Source: Chitinophagaceae bacterium (GTDB lineage: Bacteria; Bacteroidota; Bacteroidia; Chitinophagales; Chitinophagaceae). From it: a stretch of DNA of 64,000 nt. Under the pieces are notes generated by a model. The model saw nothing but the letters and a program-made list of their open reading frames with translations. It was not told the origin of the DNA and searched no databases. The stretch's first letter is position 1. Each line of letters starts with the position of its first letter. Both the position numbers and the translations under genes were made by a program. Location: contig CANFHA010000022.1 in NCBI GenBank assembly GCA_947446645.1, forward strand, positions 1 through 64,000, read 5' to 3'. Below, in pieces: positions 53,850 through 62,598 of this stretch.

Positions 53850-56800
53850 ATGAAAAACCTGTTCTTTGCCGTCCGAGTAGTTTTGTCCCTCCTTTCGTTT
53901 CTAACATTTCTGCCTGGTACTAGCCGGGCGCAAATATTATCATACACTAATGATACAAGCGGTGCACTAAACGTTATAGCTACAAATGCTACAGGTAGTG
54001 CGCTCAGCCGCTTGAATAGCGCAACGAAGCCGGGCACACCTTGCAATACAGGGTTTTCCGTTACGTCCTTTTCTACCGGCAGTATTTATTCTGCTGTCTT
54101 GCCGTGCATAGAAACATCAGTTAGCGCAAACACAGGATATGCGCTGCAGGTAACAGGTTTTAGTATTGATATGCGCAGGTCAGCAGCGGGCCCGGCCAGC
54201 GTACGCTTTGCTTATAGCATAGACGGAGGCTCAACCTGGGCTGACCAAGGTTTGGATCAGTCTCCGAATAATGCAGGCTGTGGCATCACTACTACGGCCA
54301 CTTGGGCAACATCACTGACTGTTACGGCCCCGGCACAGCTAAAATTCAGAGTTTATGGTTTCAACGCGGGAAGTATTTCGGGCAACTTTCAGGCACTGAA
54401 CCTGCAAATAAACGGCAGTGTAACGGGAGCCAGCTCATCATGCGGTGTGCCAACCGGGCTTATTGCATCAGCAATTACCTCCACATCGGCTACACTCAGC
54501 TGGGCTCCTGTAGCGGGCGCGTCAGGCTATGCCATCCAATACCGTCCTATAGGTACTGCCACGTGGAGCACTACTTCTTCGGGTAGCACATCTGTGGCTA
54601 TCACTGGGTTGCTGCCTGCTACAAGCTATGAATTTGAAGTGGAGGCAATGTGTGGTAGTGGCGCCAGCGGATTCAGCGGCTCAGGCGCATTCACAACAAC
54701 ACTCGGAACTACTTCAGGGTCGTCAGGCAAGATGGCTATCTACTTTAACATGCCAGTGGATAACACCGTTTCTGCCGGGGTAGATGCAGTGTACCTGCCC
54801 AGCCATATGGCAGATACGCTTGTAGCCTACATAAACCGTGCGAAATACTCTATAGACATTGCGCAATACGACTACAACCAAAGCGGCAGCTACGCCAATA
54901 TAGCTACCGCTATAAACGCAGCCTATGCTGCCGGCAAAAAGGTGCGCTGGATATATGATGGCAGCCAATCGAATACTGGCCTGGCACTGCTGAACTCCGG
55001 TATCCATACCCTTGGCAGCCCCACCACAACTTCCTATGGCATCATGCACAACAAATTTGTCATCATTGACGCCAGCTCCTCCAACCCTAACGATGCAATA
55101 CTGTGCACCGGCTCAGAGGATTGGGGTGTAACCCAATTCAACTTGGCCCCAAACAATATATTGTTCATACAAGACTCTGCGCTGGCCCACGCCTACACTA
55201 ATGAGTTTAATATGATGTGGGGGGATACCGGAATTGCGCCAAACAGCTCATTGTCAAAATTCGGGCCCGATAAAACAGATCTGGGGGCGCACCTGTTCAA
55301 CATAGGTGGCAAAACCGTTGAGCTATACTTCAGTCCATCAGACCATACCGACACGCATATACAATCAACAATAAATTCCGCAAATACCGACCTGTACTTC
55401 GGTGTGTATGCCTTCACGGTAGCGGCAGATGCAAATGCTATTGCTGCAAGGCAATCAGCAGGTGTGTATGTCACCGGCATCGTAGACCAATATAGCAACA
55501 CCAGTGCCGCATACCCCATACTTACAGGGGCTCTCGGCACCAACATGAAGACATATGCAGGCAGCGGCGCAGTGGTGTATCATAATAAGATGCTGATCGT
55601 AGACCCTTCGGATAACTGCTCTGACCCCATGGTACTCACGGGATCACACAACTGGACAAACTCGGCAAATACAAAGAACGACGAGAATACCCTCATCATT
55701 CATGACGATACCATTGCCAATATCTACTACCAGTCCTACAAGGCCAACTTTACATCACTCGGCGGGACAATGACCACTATACCAAACTGTACCATAGCAA
55801 CCTGCGGAAATACAACGGCGCTTACACCCACCTCCGTCACCTCATCTTCTGCATTGCTAAACTGGGTATCCGTACCTGGCGCCGTAAGCTACAATGTACA
55901 ATACAGGGCCACCGGAAGTGCCACCTGGAGTTCCACTTCATCTTCTACCACTTCGGTAACTGTAACAGGGCTTACTCCTGCCACCACCTACGAATACGAG
56001 GTGGAGACCGTTTGCGCATCCGGAACCAGCAGCTACAGCAGCCCTATAGATTTCACCACGTTGGCATTGCCCTGCAGTGTGCCTGCGGGCCTCTCTGCTA
56101 CTGGCGTAACGTCAAACTCAGCTACAATCAGCTGGACCGCTGTATCTGGCGCAGTGAGTTACAATATTGAATATCGTATACTCGGAGCAGGCAGCTGGCT
56201 TTCTGCCACTTCTGCTGTTAGTTCTTTCACGCTTTCGGGGTTAGCCTCGGGCTCGGGCTATGAGTTTGCCGTAGAAGTGGTGTGTGCCACTGGCACCAGC
56301 GGCTACAGCCTGCCAGATACTTTTACTACTGCTACTGTAACCTGTGCGCTAACGGCAGGGCTTGCAATAACTGTAATGTCGCCGGGAAGTGTAGTGCTCA
56401 ACTGGACAGCGGTGCCGGGTGCTGCCAGCTACAGTATAGAATACCAGAAGGTAGGCACTCCGGGTTGGCTGTACACCACATCTACCACTACATCAAAACT
56501 CATTGTAGGGCTGACCCCGGCAACCACTTATCAGTTCCAGGTGCAAACAATTTGCTCCACGGCTGACTCCAGTGGATATGCTGCGTCGGCTATAGCCACA
56601 ACTATGCCTTTTACTACACTTGCAGGGGAGCTGAGCGATGCTGCGGCTAGTCTTAGCATCAGCCCCAATCCCACAGCCGGTGATGTTACTGCAAGCTATA
56701 GCTTGACAACAGCAACCAATATATGCATTGAGGTTTACGACCTGGTTGGACGCCTTATTGGCCAGGCATATACTATAGAGCAACAGGCAGAAGGCAGCCA

Positions 56801-56894
56801 CCAATATAAATTCACATTGCCGGATCAAGGCATATATTTTGTAAAGCTCAAAGCAGGCGGAGTGTCTGTTACGAAAAAAGTAGTGAGATTTTAA
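53850..56894 (+). CDS. T9SS-exported phospholipase-D-like protein with four fibronectin-III domains
   Basis: 1014 residues from the ATG giving MKNLFFAVRVVLSLLSFLTF; the signal ends SRAQ. Residues about 30-190 form a beta-sandwich. The first FN3 domain is about 197-285 (LSWAPVAGASGYAIQYRPI). A PLD domain (about 290-640) has two HKD-type motifs: MHNKFVIIDAS near 399 and YHNKMLIVDPS near 576. Each is followed by Gly-Ser then Trp (CTGSEDW, LTGSHNWT). Three more FN3 domains follow from about 650. A T9SS type A domain ends it (LSISPNPTAGDVTASYSL ... GIYFVKLKAG). It is probably an extracellular nuclease or phospholipase. Confidence 0.9.
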   Translation: MKNLFFAVRVVLSLLSFLTFLPGTSRAQILSYTNDTSGALNVIATNATGSALSRLNSATKPGTPCNTGFSVTSFSTGSIYSAVLPCIETSVSANTGYALQVTGFSIDMRRSAAGPASVRFAYSIDGGSTWADQGLDQSPNNAGCGITTTATWATSLTVTAPAQLKFRVYGFNAGSISGNFQALNLQINGSVTGASSSCGVPTGLIASAITSTSATLSWAPVAGASGYAIQYRPIGTATWSTTSSGSTSVAITGLLPATSYEFEVEAMCGSGASGFSGSGAFTTTLGTTSGSSGKMAIYFNMPVDNTVSAGVDAVYLPSHMADTLVAYINRAKYSIDIAQYDYNQSGSYANIATAINAAYAAGKKVRWIYDGSQSNTGLALLNSGIHTLGSPTTTSYGIMHNKFVIIDASSSNPNDAILCTGSEDWGVTQFNLAPNNILFIQDSALAHAYTNEFNMMWGDTGIAPNSSLSKFGPDKTDLGAHLFNIGGKTVELYFSPSDHTDTHIQSTINSANTDLYFGVYAFTVAADANAIAARQSAGVYVTGIVDQYSNTSAAYPILTGALGTNMKTYAGSGAVVYHNKMLIVDPSDNCSDPMVLTGSHNWTNSANTKNDENTLIIHDDTIANIYYQSYKANFTSLGGTMTTIPNCTIATCGNTTALTPTSVTSSSALLNWVSVPGAVSYNVQYRATGSATWSSTSSSTTSVTVTGLTPATTYEYEVETVCASGTSSYSSPIDFTTLALPCSVPAGLSATGVTSNSATISWTAVSGAVSYNIEYRILGAGSWLSATSAVSSFTLSGLASGSGYEFAVEVVCATGTSGYSLPDTFTTATVTCALTAGLAITVMSPGSVVLNWTAVPGAASYSIEYQKVGTPGWLYTTSTTTSKLIVGLTPATTYQFQVQTICSTADSSGYAASAIATTMPFTTLAGELSDAAASLSISPNPTAGDVTASYSLTTATNICIEVYDLVGRLIGQAYTIEQQAEGSHQYKFTLPDQGIYFVKLKAGGVSVTKKVVRF

Positions 56895-57071
56895 GCCGTA
56901 CAGATTTGACCAGATCAGCGACGCTGCAGCATAGTCATATGCCGGGCGCCCTCATGCATTTATAATCTCAACAAACGATATATTTCACCTGCCGATAGAT
57001 CGGCACTGCAATTCAACCGCCACCATCTTCCAAAACATATTCTACATTTGAGCACTAAAAATTAAAACACC

Positions 57072-57437
57072 ATGGAAGTAGCGCTTTGGATCGCACAGGG
57101 TCTGTTGGGGCTGATCTTTATAATCACAGGCAGCTTCAAATTTTTCCAATCAAGGGAAAAGATCATTGCCAGCGGTGGTACCTGGGCCGAAGACTTTAAT
57201 CCACGCATCATTAAATTGATCGCTGGTGCAGAGCTGATCAGTGGTCTCTGGGTGATAGTTCCCCGTTTGCTCGGGCACGGCCTCAATCTGGCTTTTGCAG
57301 GTGCAGCTGTTATTGCAGTTATTATGACGGGTTCTATATTCATCCATATCAGGCGTAAGGAATTAAAGCACGCGAGTATAAACGTTGTCTTCCTGCTTAT
57401 TGCCCTTTTTGTCGTTTCCGCTTGCTGGCCTTTCTAG
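57072..57437 (+). CDS. DoxX family membrane protein
   Basis: 121 residues with four hydrophobic helices. The DoxX pattern shows in WIAQGLLGLIFIITGSFKFF, AGGTWAEDF-like polar loops, IKLIAGAELISGLWVIVPRL and a final helix NVVFLLIALFVVSACWPF. DoxX-like proteins are small membrane proteins sometimes tied to thiosulfate or quinone oxidoreduction; no partner is present here. It stands alone. Confidence 0.85.
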   Translation: MEVALWIAQGLLGLIFIITGSFKFFQSREKIIASGGTWAEDFNPRIIKLIAGAELISGLWVIVPRLLGHGLNLAFAGAAVIAVIMTGSIFIHIRRKELKHASINVVFLLIALFVVSACWPF

Positions 57438-57538
57438 TATTCAGCCCCCTGGGGCATCAGGCACACATTAAAATGTAAATGGAGTAGACATCGAAAAGAC
57501 AAAATCTTTAACCTGAGCGTCGGCATTTCTTTCGCAGC

Positions 57539-58039
57539 CTACTTGTTAAAATAATCTGGCGGAAAAAATTCTTGCCCATATTTATCTGCCAGCTGTTTCA
57601 TTTGCGCCTGCATTTCGGGTGTAGGTGGTGATGGCGGTGGCGGCATAGTGCCGGGCGCCAGTGGCTTGCCTATTTCCCTGAACATATCATCCATGCCCGC
57701 AGGCGATACAATACATAGCAGGTGAGCTTCTTCGCCCGTTTCGTTTTTAAAATTATGTATAGCGCCTCCAAATGGTATGTTTATAAACGCACCCTTACGC
57801 GCTGTGTAAGTTTGCGTTTCAGACCTTACCACTACCTCTCCGTCCAGCACATAAAACGACTCCTGTATATCCTTGTGGGCATGTGGCGGCGGGCCACCGT
57901 CGGGTGGCACCACCATATCTATTATAGCGCAGGCACCCTTCGTCTGGCTACCTTCCAGTAGTATAAGATAGGCACCGCCAGCTATGGCAATTGCTTCTCC
58001 GGCACCCGGATCTATAGTTATCAATTTGTCTGGTCTCAT
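57539..58039 (-). CDS. Cupin domain protein
   Basis: 166-residue single cupin. The first motif is GGPPPHAHKDIQESFYVLDG, with the metal-binding His-x-His and Glu. The second is NIPFGGAIHNFKNETGEEAH with the further His. An upper Met/Pro-rich C-terminal end (GTMPPPPSPPTPEMQAQM) makes a disordered tail before a final LADKYGQEFFPPDYFNK helix. Probably a metal-dependent dioxygenase or isomerase-like protein; substrate unknown. It is monocistronic. Confidence 0.88.
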   Translation of the reverse strand: MRPDKLITIDPGAGEAIAIAGGAYLILLEGSQTKGACAIIDMVVPPDGGPPPHAHKDIQESFYVLDGEVVVRSETQTYTARKGAFINIPFGGAIHNFKNETGEEAHLLCIVSPAGMDDMFREIGKPLAPGTMPPPPSPPTPEMQAQMKQLADKYGQEFFPPDYFNK

Positions 58040-58120
58040 AAATACAGCATTTTTAGCTCGTCCTAATTTAGGATAAAAATTTCTCCCCTTAAGCCAAATC
58101 TCATTTCGTTAAGCAAAAAA

Positions 58121-58192
58121 ATCCCGAAGGGATGGCATTACCATAGCAACTGGTATTGCATAACGTGTTTAAACTCCAAAGGAGTGGCATAT
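58121..58192. repeat. Pair of covarying small hairpins
   Basis: Motif A, atcccgaagggatggcat at 58121-58138, and motif B, actccaaaggagtggcat at 58173-58190, are 52 bases apart in the same orientation. Each holds a 5-bp stem with a 3-base loop (ATCCC-GAA-GGGAT and ACTCC-AAA-GGAGT) followed by TGGCAT. The stem bases differ but stay paired, which suggests a conserved folded element. It lies upstream of the GNAT gene at 58353. Confidence 0.65.
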
Positions 58193-58352
58193 TGCACGCG
58201 CACACATATCCTTAACAAAATGAAATTGCGCACTAGCCTTTCGGCAAGCATAAACATCGTCAAATCCCAACATCATTTGCGGATAGCCTACATTGTGCCG
58301 GGAATTGTCCCAAACACGACCCGTCCACACATTGAGCACACAACCACTACTA

Positions 58353-58856
58353 ATAGAAAAGCTGGCGACCCGCCGGCTCACACTTATTCCCTATACCATT
58401 CCTCTATGCGAGGCAATACTCAAGGATGACTTCAGCGCCTTATACAAACTTGGATTGAAAAAAGGCCGCAGCTGGCCCGATGCCGATGTTATAGACACAC
58501 TACCCCGCATAATCAATAACCTCTCCAAAGTGCCCGCCCCTACCGGCTTTGAATCCTGGATGATCATAAAGAGTGATACCCTGGAGATCATTGGCGATGC
58601 CGGGTTCAAAGGGCTTGACCTCCATACGGGGATCATAGATCTCGGGTATGGAATCATAAAGGAAGAAAGAAAAAAGGGTTACGCCTATGAAGCTGTTGAC
58701 GCGCTGATAACATGGGCATTCTCTGCTGAATTTATCACAGAAATAACCGCCAGTTGTTTAGTGAAAAATACCGCATCTATTAATCTGCTGAGAAAGGCGA
58801 ATTTTGTAGAAACAAAATTCGATGATGAGCTGGTGAGTTGGTCGTTGAGTAAATAA
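58353..58856 (+). CDS. RimJ/RimL-type GNAT acetyltransferase lacking an ATG start
   Basis: The conserved protein begins IEKLATRRLTLIPYTIPLC, where homologues usually have Met at or just before this Ile. Here the codon is ATA (58353-58355) and no in-frame ATG precedes it back to the nearest stop; a TTG at 58293 is the only common alternative. The rest is intact: GFESWMIIKSDTLEIIGDAG, IDLGYGIIKEERKKGYAYEA (acetyl-CoA loop), VDALITWAF and CLVKNTASINLLRKANFVE. It is probably an acetyltransferase gene whose 5-prime end was altered near a repeat element, or one that uses a rare start. Confidence 0.7.
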   Translation: MEKLATRRLTLIPYTIPLCEAILKDDFSALYKLGLKKGRSWPDADVIDTLPRIINNLSKVPAPTGFESWMIIKSDTLEIIGDAGFKGLDLHTGIIDLGYGIIKEERKKGYAYEAVDALITWAFSAEFITEITASCLVKNTASINLLRKANFVETKFDDELVSWSLSK

Positions 58857-58887
58857 TTTCAGCTGAACACCCTTAAACCTTCACAGT

Positions 58888-59418
58888 TCAAGACACGCCC
58901 TCACTCATCAGTTGTTTCATTGTGTTCCCATGTCGTGTGGTGTGGTAGTGCGTGAAATAAAGAAATTCCCTGCACGTAAGCATACCGATTACCGGGTGAG
59001 GTACCTGGTAAGCATCCAGTTCCTGCTCAGTAAACAAAGACGCACGTATTAGCAAGAGGTTGTTGATCGCTTTCAGTTTATCAGCCAGTTCCCGTTTCAA
59101 TTCCGTCATCGCCCCCGGTGTATAATCCGGCAGGCCCGGCCCCACTGCGCCAATCTTCTCGAGGTACAGCGCAACAAGCGTATCGTAGGAGCGCGAGTCT
59201 CGGTTGCTTGCACCCCATTTTTCAGCTATGGTTTCAGGCTTCCCAAACAGGCCTGCAAGCGGCCGCACAGCAAGGAATAAATGTTCCGCGTGCTCAGCGG
59301 CACACCATTTATTGGTCACGGGCCTTTTAAAGAATTCATGTTCCGGGAAAAGCTGAATGGTCTTTTCAACGTCCGAAAAAACCACATGCAGCTTTTCAAT
59401 AATTTTCTTTTGTGTCAT
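58888..59418 (-). CDS. DinB family protein
   Basis: 176-residue four-helix-bundle protein of the DinB/YfiT fold. The three metal-binding His are in AAEHAEHLFLAV (near 45), and in the C-terminal FLYFTHYHTTRHGNTMKQL. Helix one carries VFSDVEKTIQLFPEHEFFKR. DinB-like proteins include bacillithiol transferases and thiol-dependent metal enzymes; the activity here is unknown. Confidence 0.88.
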   Translation of the reverse strand: MTQKKIIEKLHVVFSDVEKTIQLFPEHEFFKRPVTNKWCAAEHAEHLFLAVRPLAGLFGKPETIAEKWGASNRDSRSYDTLVALYLEKIGAVGPGLPDYTPGAMTELKRELADKLKAINNLLLIRASLFTEQELDAYQVPHPVIGMLTCREFLYFTHYHTTRHGNTMKQLMSEGVS

Positions 59419-59476
59419 AACCTGTGCGTTTATTTACCGCACAAAATTCCAGAATCGGGCGCTGCAGGAAATTAAC

Positions 59477-60073
59477 TTAGGTTACATTCTTCTTTGGCTT
59501 AGACAATCTTTTTCTCAACCGGCTAAGGCTTTCCCGCTCTATACCCAGGTAAGAGGCTATATGGTAAAGCGGCACCTGCTCAAACACCCTTGGGTAGGTG
59601 CGCACCAGGTTCAGGTATCTTTCTTCAGCACTATAAAACAGCAGACTCTCCGTGCGCTTTTCTGAAATGATATAGCTCCTTTCAGCTATCAGCCTCCCGA
59701 ATTTATTCCACAAGTGCGAATGCTCATACGCATGCTGCAAAGTAGGGTACGCCACGGTTATCACTTCGCAGTCTGTCAACGCCCGTATAAAGTAGCGGCC
59801 CGGCTGTTGCAGCAGCAGGCTTTGGTAAGCGGTCATAAAGTCATGCTCAAAAAAGAACATCGTATTTATCTCCTTTCCTTCCGGCGACAAATAGTACATT
59901 CTAAGAACACCTTTATTCACAAATGCTATTTCACGGCAGATGTCGCCTTCCTTCAAAAAGTATTCTTTTGCCTTAAGGTGCCTGAATTCCTTTTCTGAAG
60001 CGAAAAAAGCATCACACTCTTCTTCCGGCATCGGCAATATCTTTAAAACCCTCGCTCTGAATTTGCTAAACAT
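59477..60073 (-). CDS. Crp/Fnr family transcriptional regulator
   Basis: 198 residues: an N-terminal cyclic-nucleotide-binding-like barrel (AKEYFLKEGDICREIAFVNK, GVLRMYYLSPEGKEINTMFF) lacking the Arg-Ser-Ala cassette of true cAMP binders. A long helix then leads to a C-terminal winged helix-turn-helix (QVPLYHIASYLGIERESLSR) followed by LRKRLSKPKKN. It faces a paralogue at 60214 in divergent orientation, sharing a 140-base intergenic region. Confidence 0.93.
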   Translation of the reverse strand: MFSKFRARVLKILPMPEEECDAFFASEKEFRHLKAKEYFLKEGDICREIAFVNKGVLRMYYLSPEGKEINTMFFFEHDFMTAYQSLLLQQPGRYFIRALTDCEVITVAYPTLQHAYEHSHLWNKFGRLIAERSYIISEKRTESLLFYSAEERYLNLVRTYPRVFEQVPLYHIASYLGIERESLSRLRKRLSKPKKNVT

Positions 60074-60091
60074 ATACTTGCGTTAACACTG

Positions 60092-60099
60092 CAAAAATA
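60092..60099 (-). promoter_or_regulatory. -7 promoter element of the minus-strand Crp/Fnr gene
   Basis: TATTTTTG on the minus strand, 18 bases before the ATG at 60073, matches TAnnTTTG. Confidence 0.45.
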
Positions 60100-60213
60100 T
60101 CATTATTGCCAGTTCTTTTCATTCGCTATCGCTAATACATAGCAGTATCCTCGGTTCCCACCACCTCACATTTTATCTGCACGGTATCCGTTTTTTTCTG
60201 TTACTTGCCATAT

Positions 60214-60789
60214 ATGTTTACGGGGTTATTCAGTTACATAGACCAGATCATTCCTTTCACTGCCGCAGAAAAAGCGATACTGGAGAGTGCCTTTACATTC
60301 CGGCAGGTACCGAAAAAATTTAAGTTGTCGGAGGAAGGGAAAATTGCCCGCGAAATGTATTTCGTAGTTAAGGGTTTGGTGCGCCTGTACTACACTAAAG
60401 ATGGCGGGGAAATTACCGGCTTTATCTTCAAGGAGAATCTCTTTGCAAGCAGCTACGATAGTTTCTTACGGCAGACCCCGGGCATCCAGACATTGGAGAC
60501 ACTAGAAGACTGCGACCTGCTGGTTATAAGTCATAACGGGCTCAATGAGCTTTATGAGCGGCTACCCAAAATGCAGGTACTAGCCCGCAAGGTAGCCGAG
60601 CTGCGTTTTATAAATGTACAACTGATCTTATCGTCTTTCATCCTCGATAGCCCTGAGGAACGATACCGGAAATTTGAAGCGCAACACGGCGATCTGTTGT
60701 TGCGCGTTCCGCATCACTTAATAGCCTCCTACCTTGGTATAACACCGGTATCCATGAGCCGCATACGCAAGCGGAACACCTCGAAATAG
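60214..60789 (+). CDS. Crp/Fnr family transcriptional regulator
   Basis: 191 residues from the ATG giving MFTGLFSYIDQIIPFTAAEK. The barrel shows VPKKFKLSEEGKIAREMYFV and VKGLVRLYYTKDGGEITGFI. The C-terminal helix-turn-helix is RVPHHLIASYLGITPVSMSR then IRKRNTSK, the same module as in the divergent neighbour. It is followed 78 bases later by an SRPBCC gene with its own -7 element. Confidence 0.93.
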   Translation: MFTGLFSYIDQIIPFTAAEKAILESAFTFRQVPKKFKLSEEGKIAREMYFVVKGLVRLYYTKDGGEITGFIFKENLFASSYDSFLRQTPGIQTLETLEDCDLLVISHNGLNELYERLPKMQVLARKVAELRFINVQLILSSFILDSPEERYRKFEAQHGDLLLRVPHHLIASYLGITPVSMSRIRKRNTSK

Positions 60790-60838
60790 CTGATTCCATT
60801 TCTTTACAATTGTTAATGTCCACACTCCTGACCTGTTC

Positions 60839-60846
60839 TATTTTTG
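60839..60846 (+). promoter_or_regulatory. -7 promoter element of the SRPBCC gene
   Basis: TATTTTTG, 21 bases before the ATG at 60868, matches TAnnTTTG. Confidence 0.5.
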
Positions 60847-60867
60847 CATAGTAAAAAACAAACAGCC

Positions 60868-61302
60868 ATGAAAAAACAGATCAGGACAGAGATCATAATA
60901 AATGCAGGAAGTGACCGTGTGTGGCAGGTGCTGACCAACTTTAGCGGCTATACCATCTGGAACCCATTTATCATCGAATCGCTGGGTAAGGCAGTCGCAG
61001 GCACACGGCTGAAGAATACAATGCTGAACAACGGCAAGAAGATGGTCTTTAAACCCGTTATTACGCGCTGCGAACCAAACACCTGTTTCGAATGGCTTGG
61101 CAGCCTTTGGGTAAAGGGTCTCTTCGATGGTCGTCACTCGTTTCAAATAGAGCCCATTAGCGCACAACAGGTAAAGCTCATCCAGAGCGAAGAATTCTCG
61201 GGCCTGCTCAGCGGCCCCATTCTAAACAAGATCGGTAATGACACCCGCAATAACTTCATAAAAATGAACCAGGCCCTGAAGCAGGTAGCAGAGCAGGGAT
61301 AG
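60868..61302 (+). CDS. SRPBCC domain protein
   Basis: 144 residues from the ATG giving MKKQIRTEIIINAGSDRVWQ. This is a START/Bet v1-like helix-grip fold: VLTNFSGYTIWNPFIIESLG, VFKPVITRCEPNTCFEWLG, a core strand GRHSFQIEPISAQQVKLIQS and a long C-terminal helix (KIGNDTRNNFIKMNQALKQV). It probably binds a small hydrophobic ligand. It lies just downstream of the Crp/Fnr gene but seems to have its own promoter. Confidence 0.88.
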   Translation: MKKQIRTEIIINAGSDRVWQVLTNFSGYTIWNPFIIESLGKAVAGTRLKNTMLNNGKKMVFKPVITRCEPNTCFEWLGSLWVKGLFDGRHSFQIEPISAQQVKLIQSEEFSGLLSGPILNKIGNDTRNNFIKMNQALKQVAEQG

Positions 61303-61324
61303 ATAGCCTGGAAGGTCTTAAAAT

Positions 61325-61810
61325 TTACTTATCCTGCAGCGATTTCCAGAAGACAATTTTATCTTCGCCTTCTGCATAATATTCGGCAATTGTAGCTTCC
61401 ACCCGGTATCCGTTTTGTGTATAAAATGCTCGCGTCCTCTCAAAATCGGGCAACCCGGAAGTTTCTACCAGCAGGATACGCACACCACCGCTTTTTAGAA
61501 AACGTTCAATGTAGGCAGTTAATTCCCGGCCTATGCCACGGCCGTGAAGATCGCTGTGCACTGCTATAAGCAGTAGATTAAAAGTACCGTTTGTCATCCG
61601 CTCAGGGGCAAAATAGGCAACGGCTACCAGCACGTTGTCCAGCTCACAAGTGAGCCAAAATTCAGTCTTTTCCGTTTGTTGAAAGAAGGGCTGCACCATC
61701 TCATCCAGCAATTCAGACGGGAACAGCGCGGTAGAGTCAATTATATTTTTCAGGCCGGGCAGGTCACCCGGTACCACCTCCCTGATCTTTATTGCGTCAG
61801 TCGTTATCAT
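61325..61810 (-). CDS. GNAT family N-acetyltransferase
   Basis: 161 residues from the ATG giving MITTDAIKIREVVPGDLPGL; a longer frame to 61867 is less likely. The fold is shown by FWLTCELDNVLVAVAYFAPE, then LLLIAVHSDLHGRGIGRELT with the acetyl-CoA pyrophosphate loop RGIGRE, and ILLVETSGLPDFERTRAFYT. The end is QNGYRVEATIAEYYAEGEDK. Substrate unknown; it ends convergent to the SRPBCC gene, 22 bases apart. Confidence 0.9.
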   Translation of the reverse strand: MITTDAIKIREVVPGDLPGLKNIIDSTALFPSELLDEMVQPFFQQTEKTEFWLTCELDNVLVAVAYFAPERMTNGTFNLLLIAVHSDLHGRGIGRELTAYIERFLKSGGVRILLVETSGLPDFERTRAFYTQNGYRVEATIAEYYAEGEDKIVFWKSLQDK

Positions 61811-61948
61811 TGGTTCTAAAGATACATTGTCCAAAGCTAAAATTATACGCACAGCTTCCGCTGCCATAGTGTACTATAAGATAAAAATGGCCGCTGGCTT
61901 ACCATCCTGGCTGAGGCTGATCATTGGTAGCTATGCCTGGTCTCTCAA

Positions 61949-62155
61949 TTACAACAGCTTTTTTAGGGTTGCATTGTCATTATAACAAGCCACCTTCACC
62001 TGATTGTTATGCTCGTCTGTCCCATATATGGTTAGCTGTTGCAGCTCGCCGGATGCCGCTATCCTGAAAACCTCCCCGATTATCTGCCCCTTTTCCGCAT
62101 CGGTAAACGTTACCTTTTCCTCACGTGAAAACTGGTAAAGCGATGTAACTTCCAT
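61949..62155 (-). CDS. Small conserved-looking protein of unknown function
   Basis: 68 residues from the ATG giving MEVTSLYQFSREEKVTFTDA. Then EKGQIIGEVFRIAASGELQQ, LTIYGTDEHNNQVKVACYND and NATLKKLL. It is an alpha/beta soluble protein with no signal or membrane segment, and I know no domain match. The start at 62197 is possible but would add a Cys/Ser-rich leader. It is the only gene in its interval, with a small GC hairpin (ggcctg-agaa-caggcc, 62209-62224) upstream. Confidence 0.5.
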   Translation of the reverse strand: MEVTSLYQFSREEKVTFTDAEKGQIIGEVFRIAASGELQQLTIYGTDEHNNQVKVACYNDNATLKKLL

Positions 62156-62224
62156 GTCTCTGTCTTTTTGATTTGAGGCCCCGCTATAACAGGACAATTA
62201 AAAAAGCCGGCCTGAGAACAGGCC

Positions 62225-62598
62225 AGCCCCTATAAATATATCACCATGAAAAACTTGCTGAGCAACCGGCCAGACAGTAAATAACCTTTAGCCAGCTTGA
62301 AAACAAAAAATATTTACCCATAATTTCTTGAACCTGCACCAAGTGCATTCTCCGTATTTTTTAGCCTACTTAGATTAACCATTAAAGACCTCGCCACATT
62401 GATAAGAATAACGCTGTAAAGAGAATATAAATTCGAGAAGAAAATACTACTAGAATAAGTAGGTAGCAACGCTCATGTCTCTCCACTTAGAACAAATCCG
62501 CCATCCGGTCAAAGAAGGCTATGGAAGCAATGATGCATTGGATGCCGTGGTTTTTACAGAAGAAAAAAGCATTTCACTTCTCACTTACCCTTTATAAC
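62225..62598. other. Intergenic region
   Basis: About 370 bases with no gene recognised. The sequence is AT-rich, with a palindromic hairpin just before it (62209-62224) and a run of short imperfect repeats of the CACTTCTCACTTACC type near 62575-62589. Confidence 0.4.
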
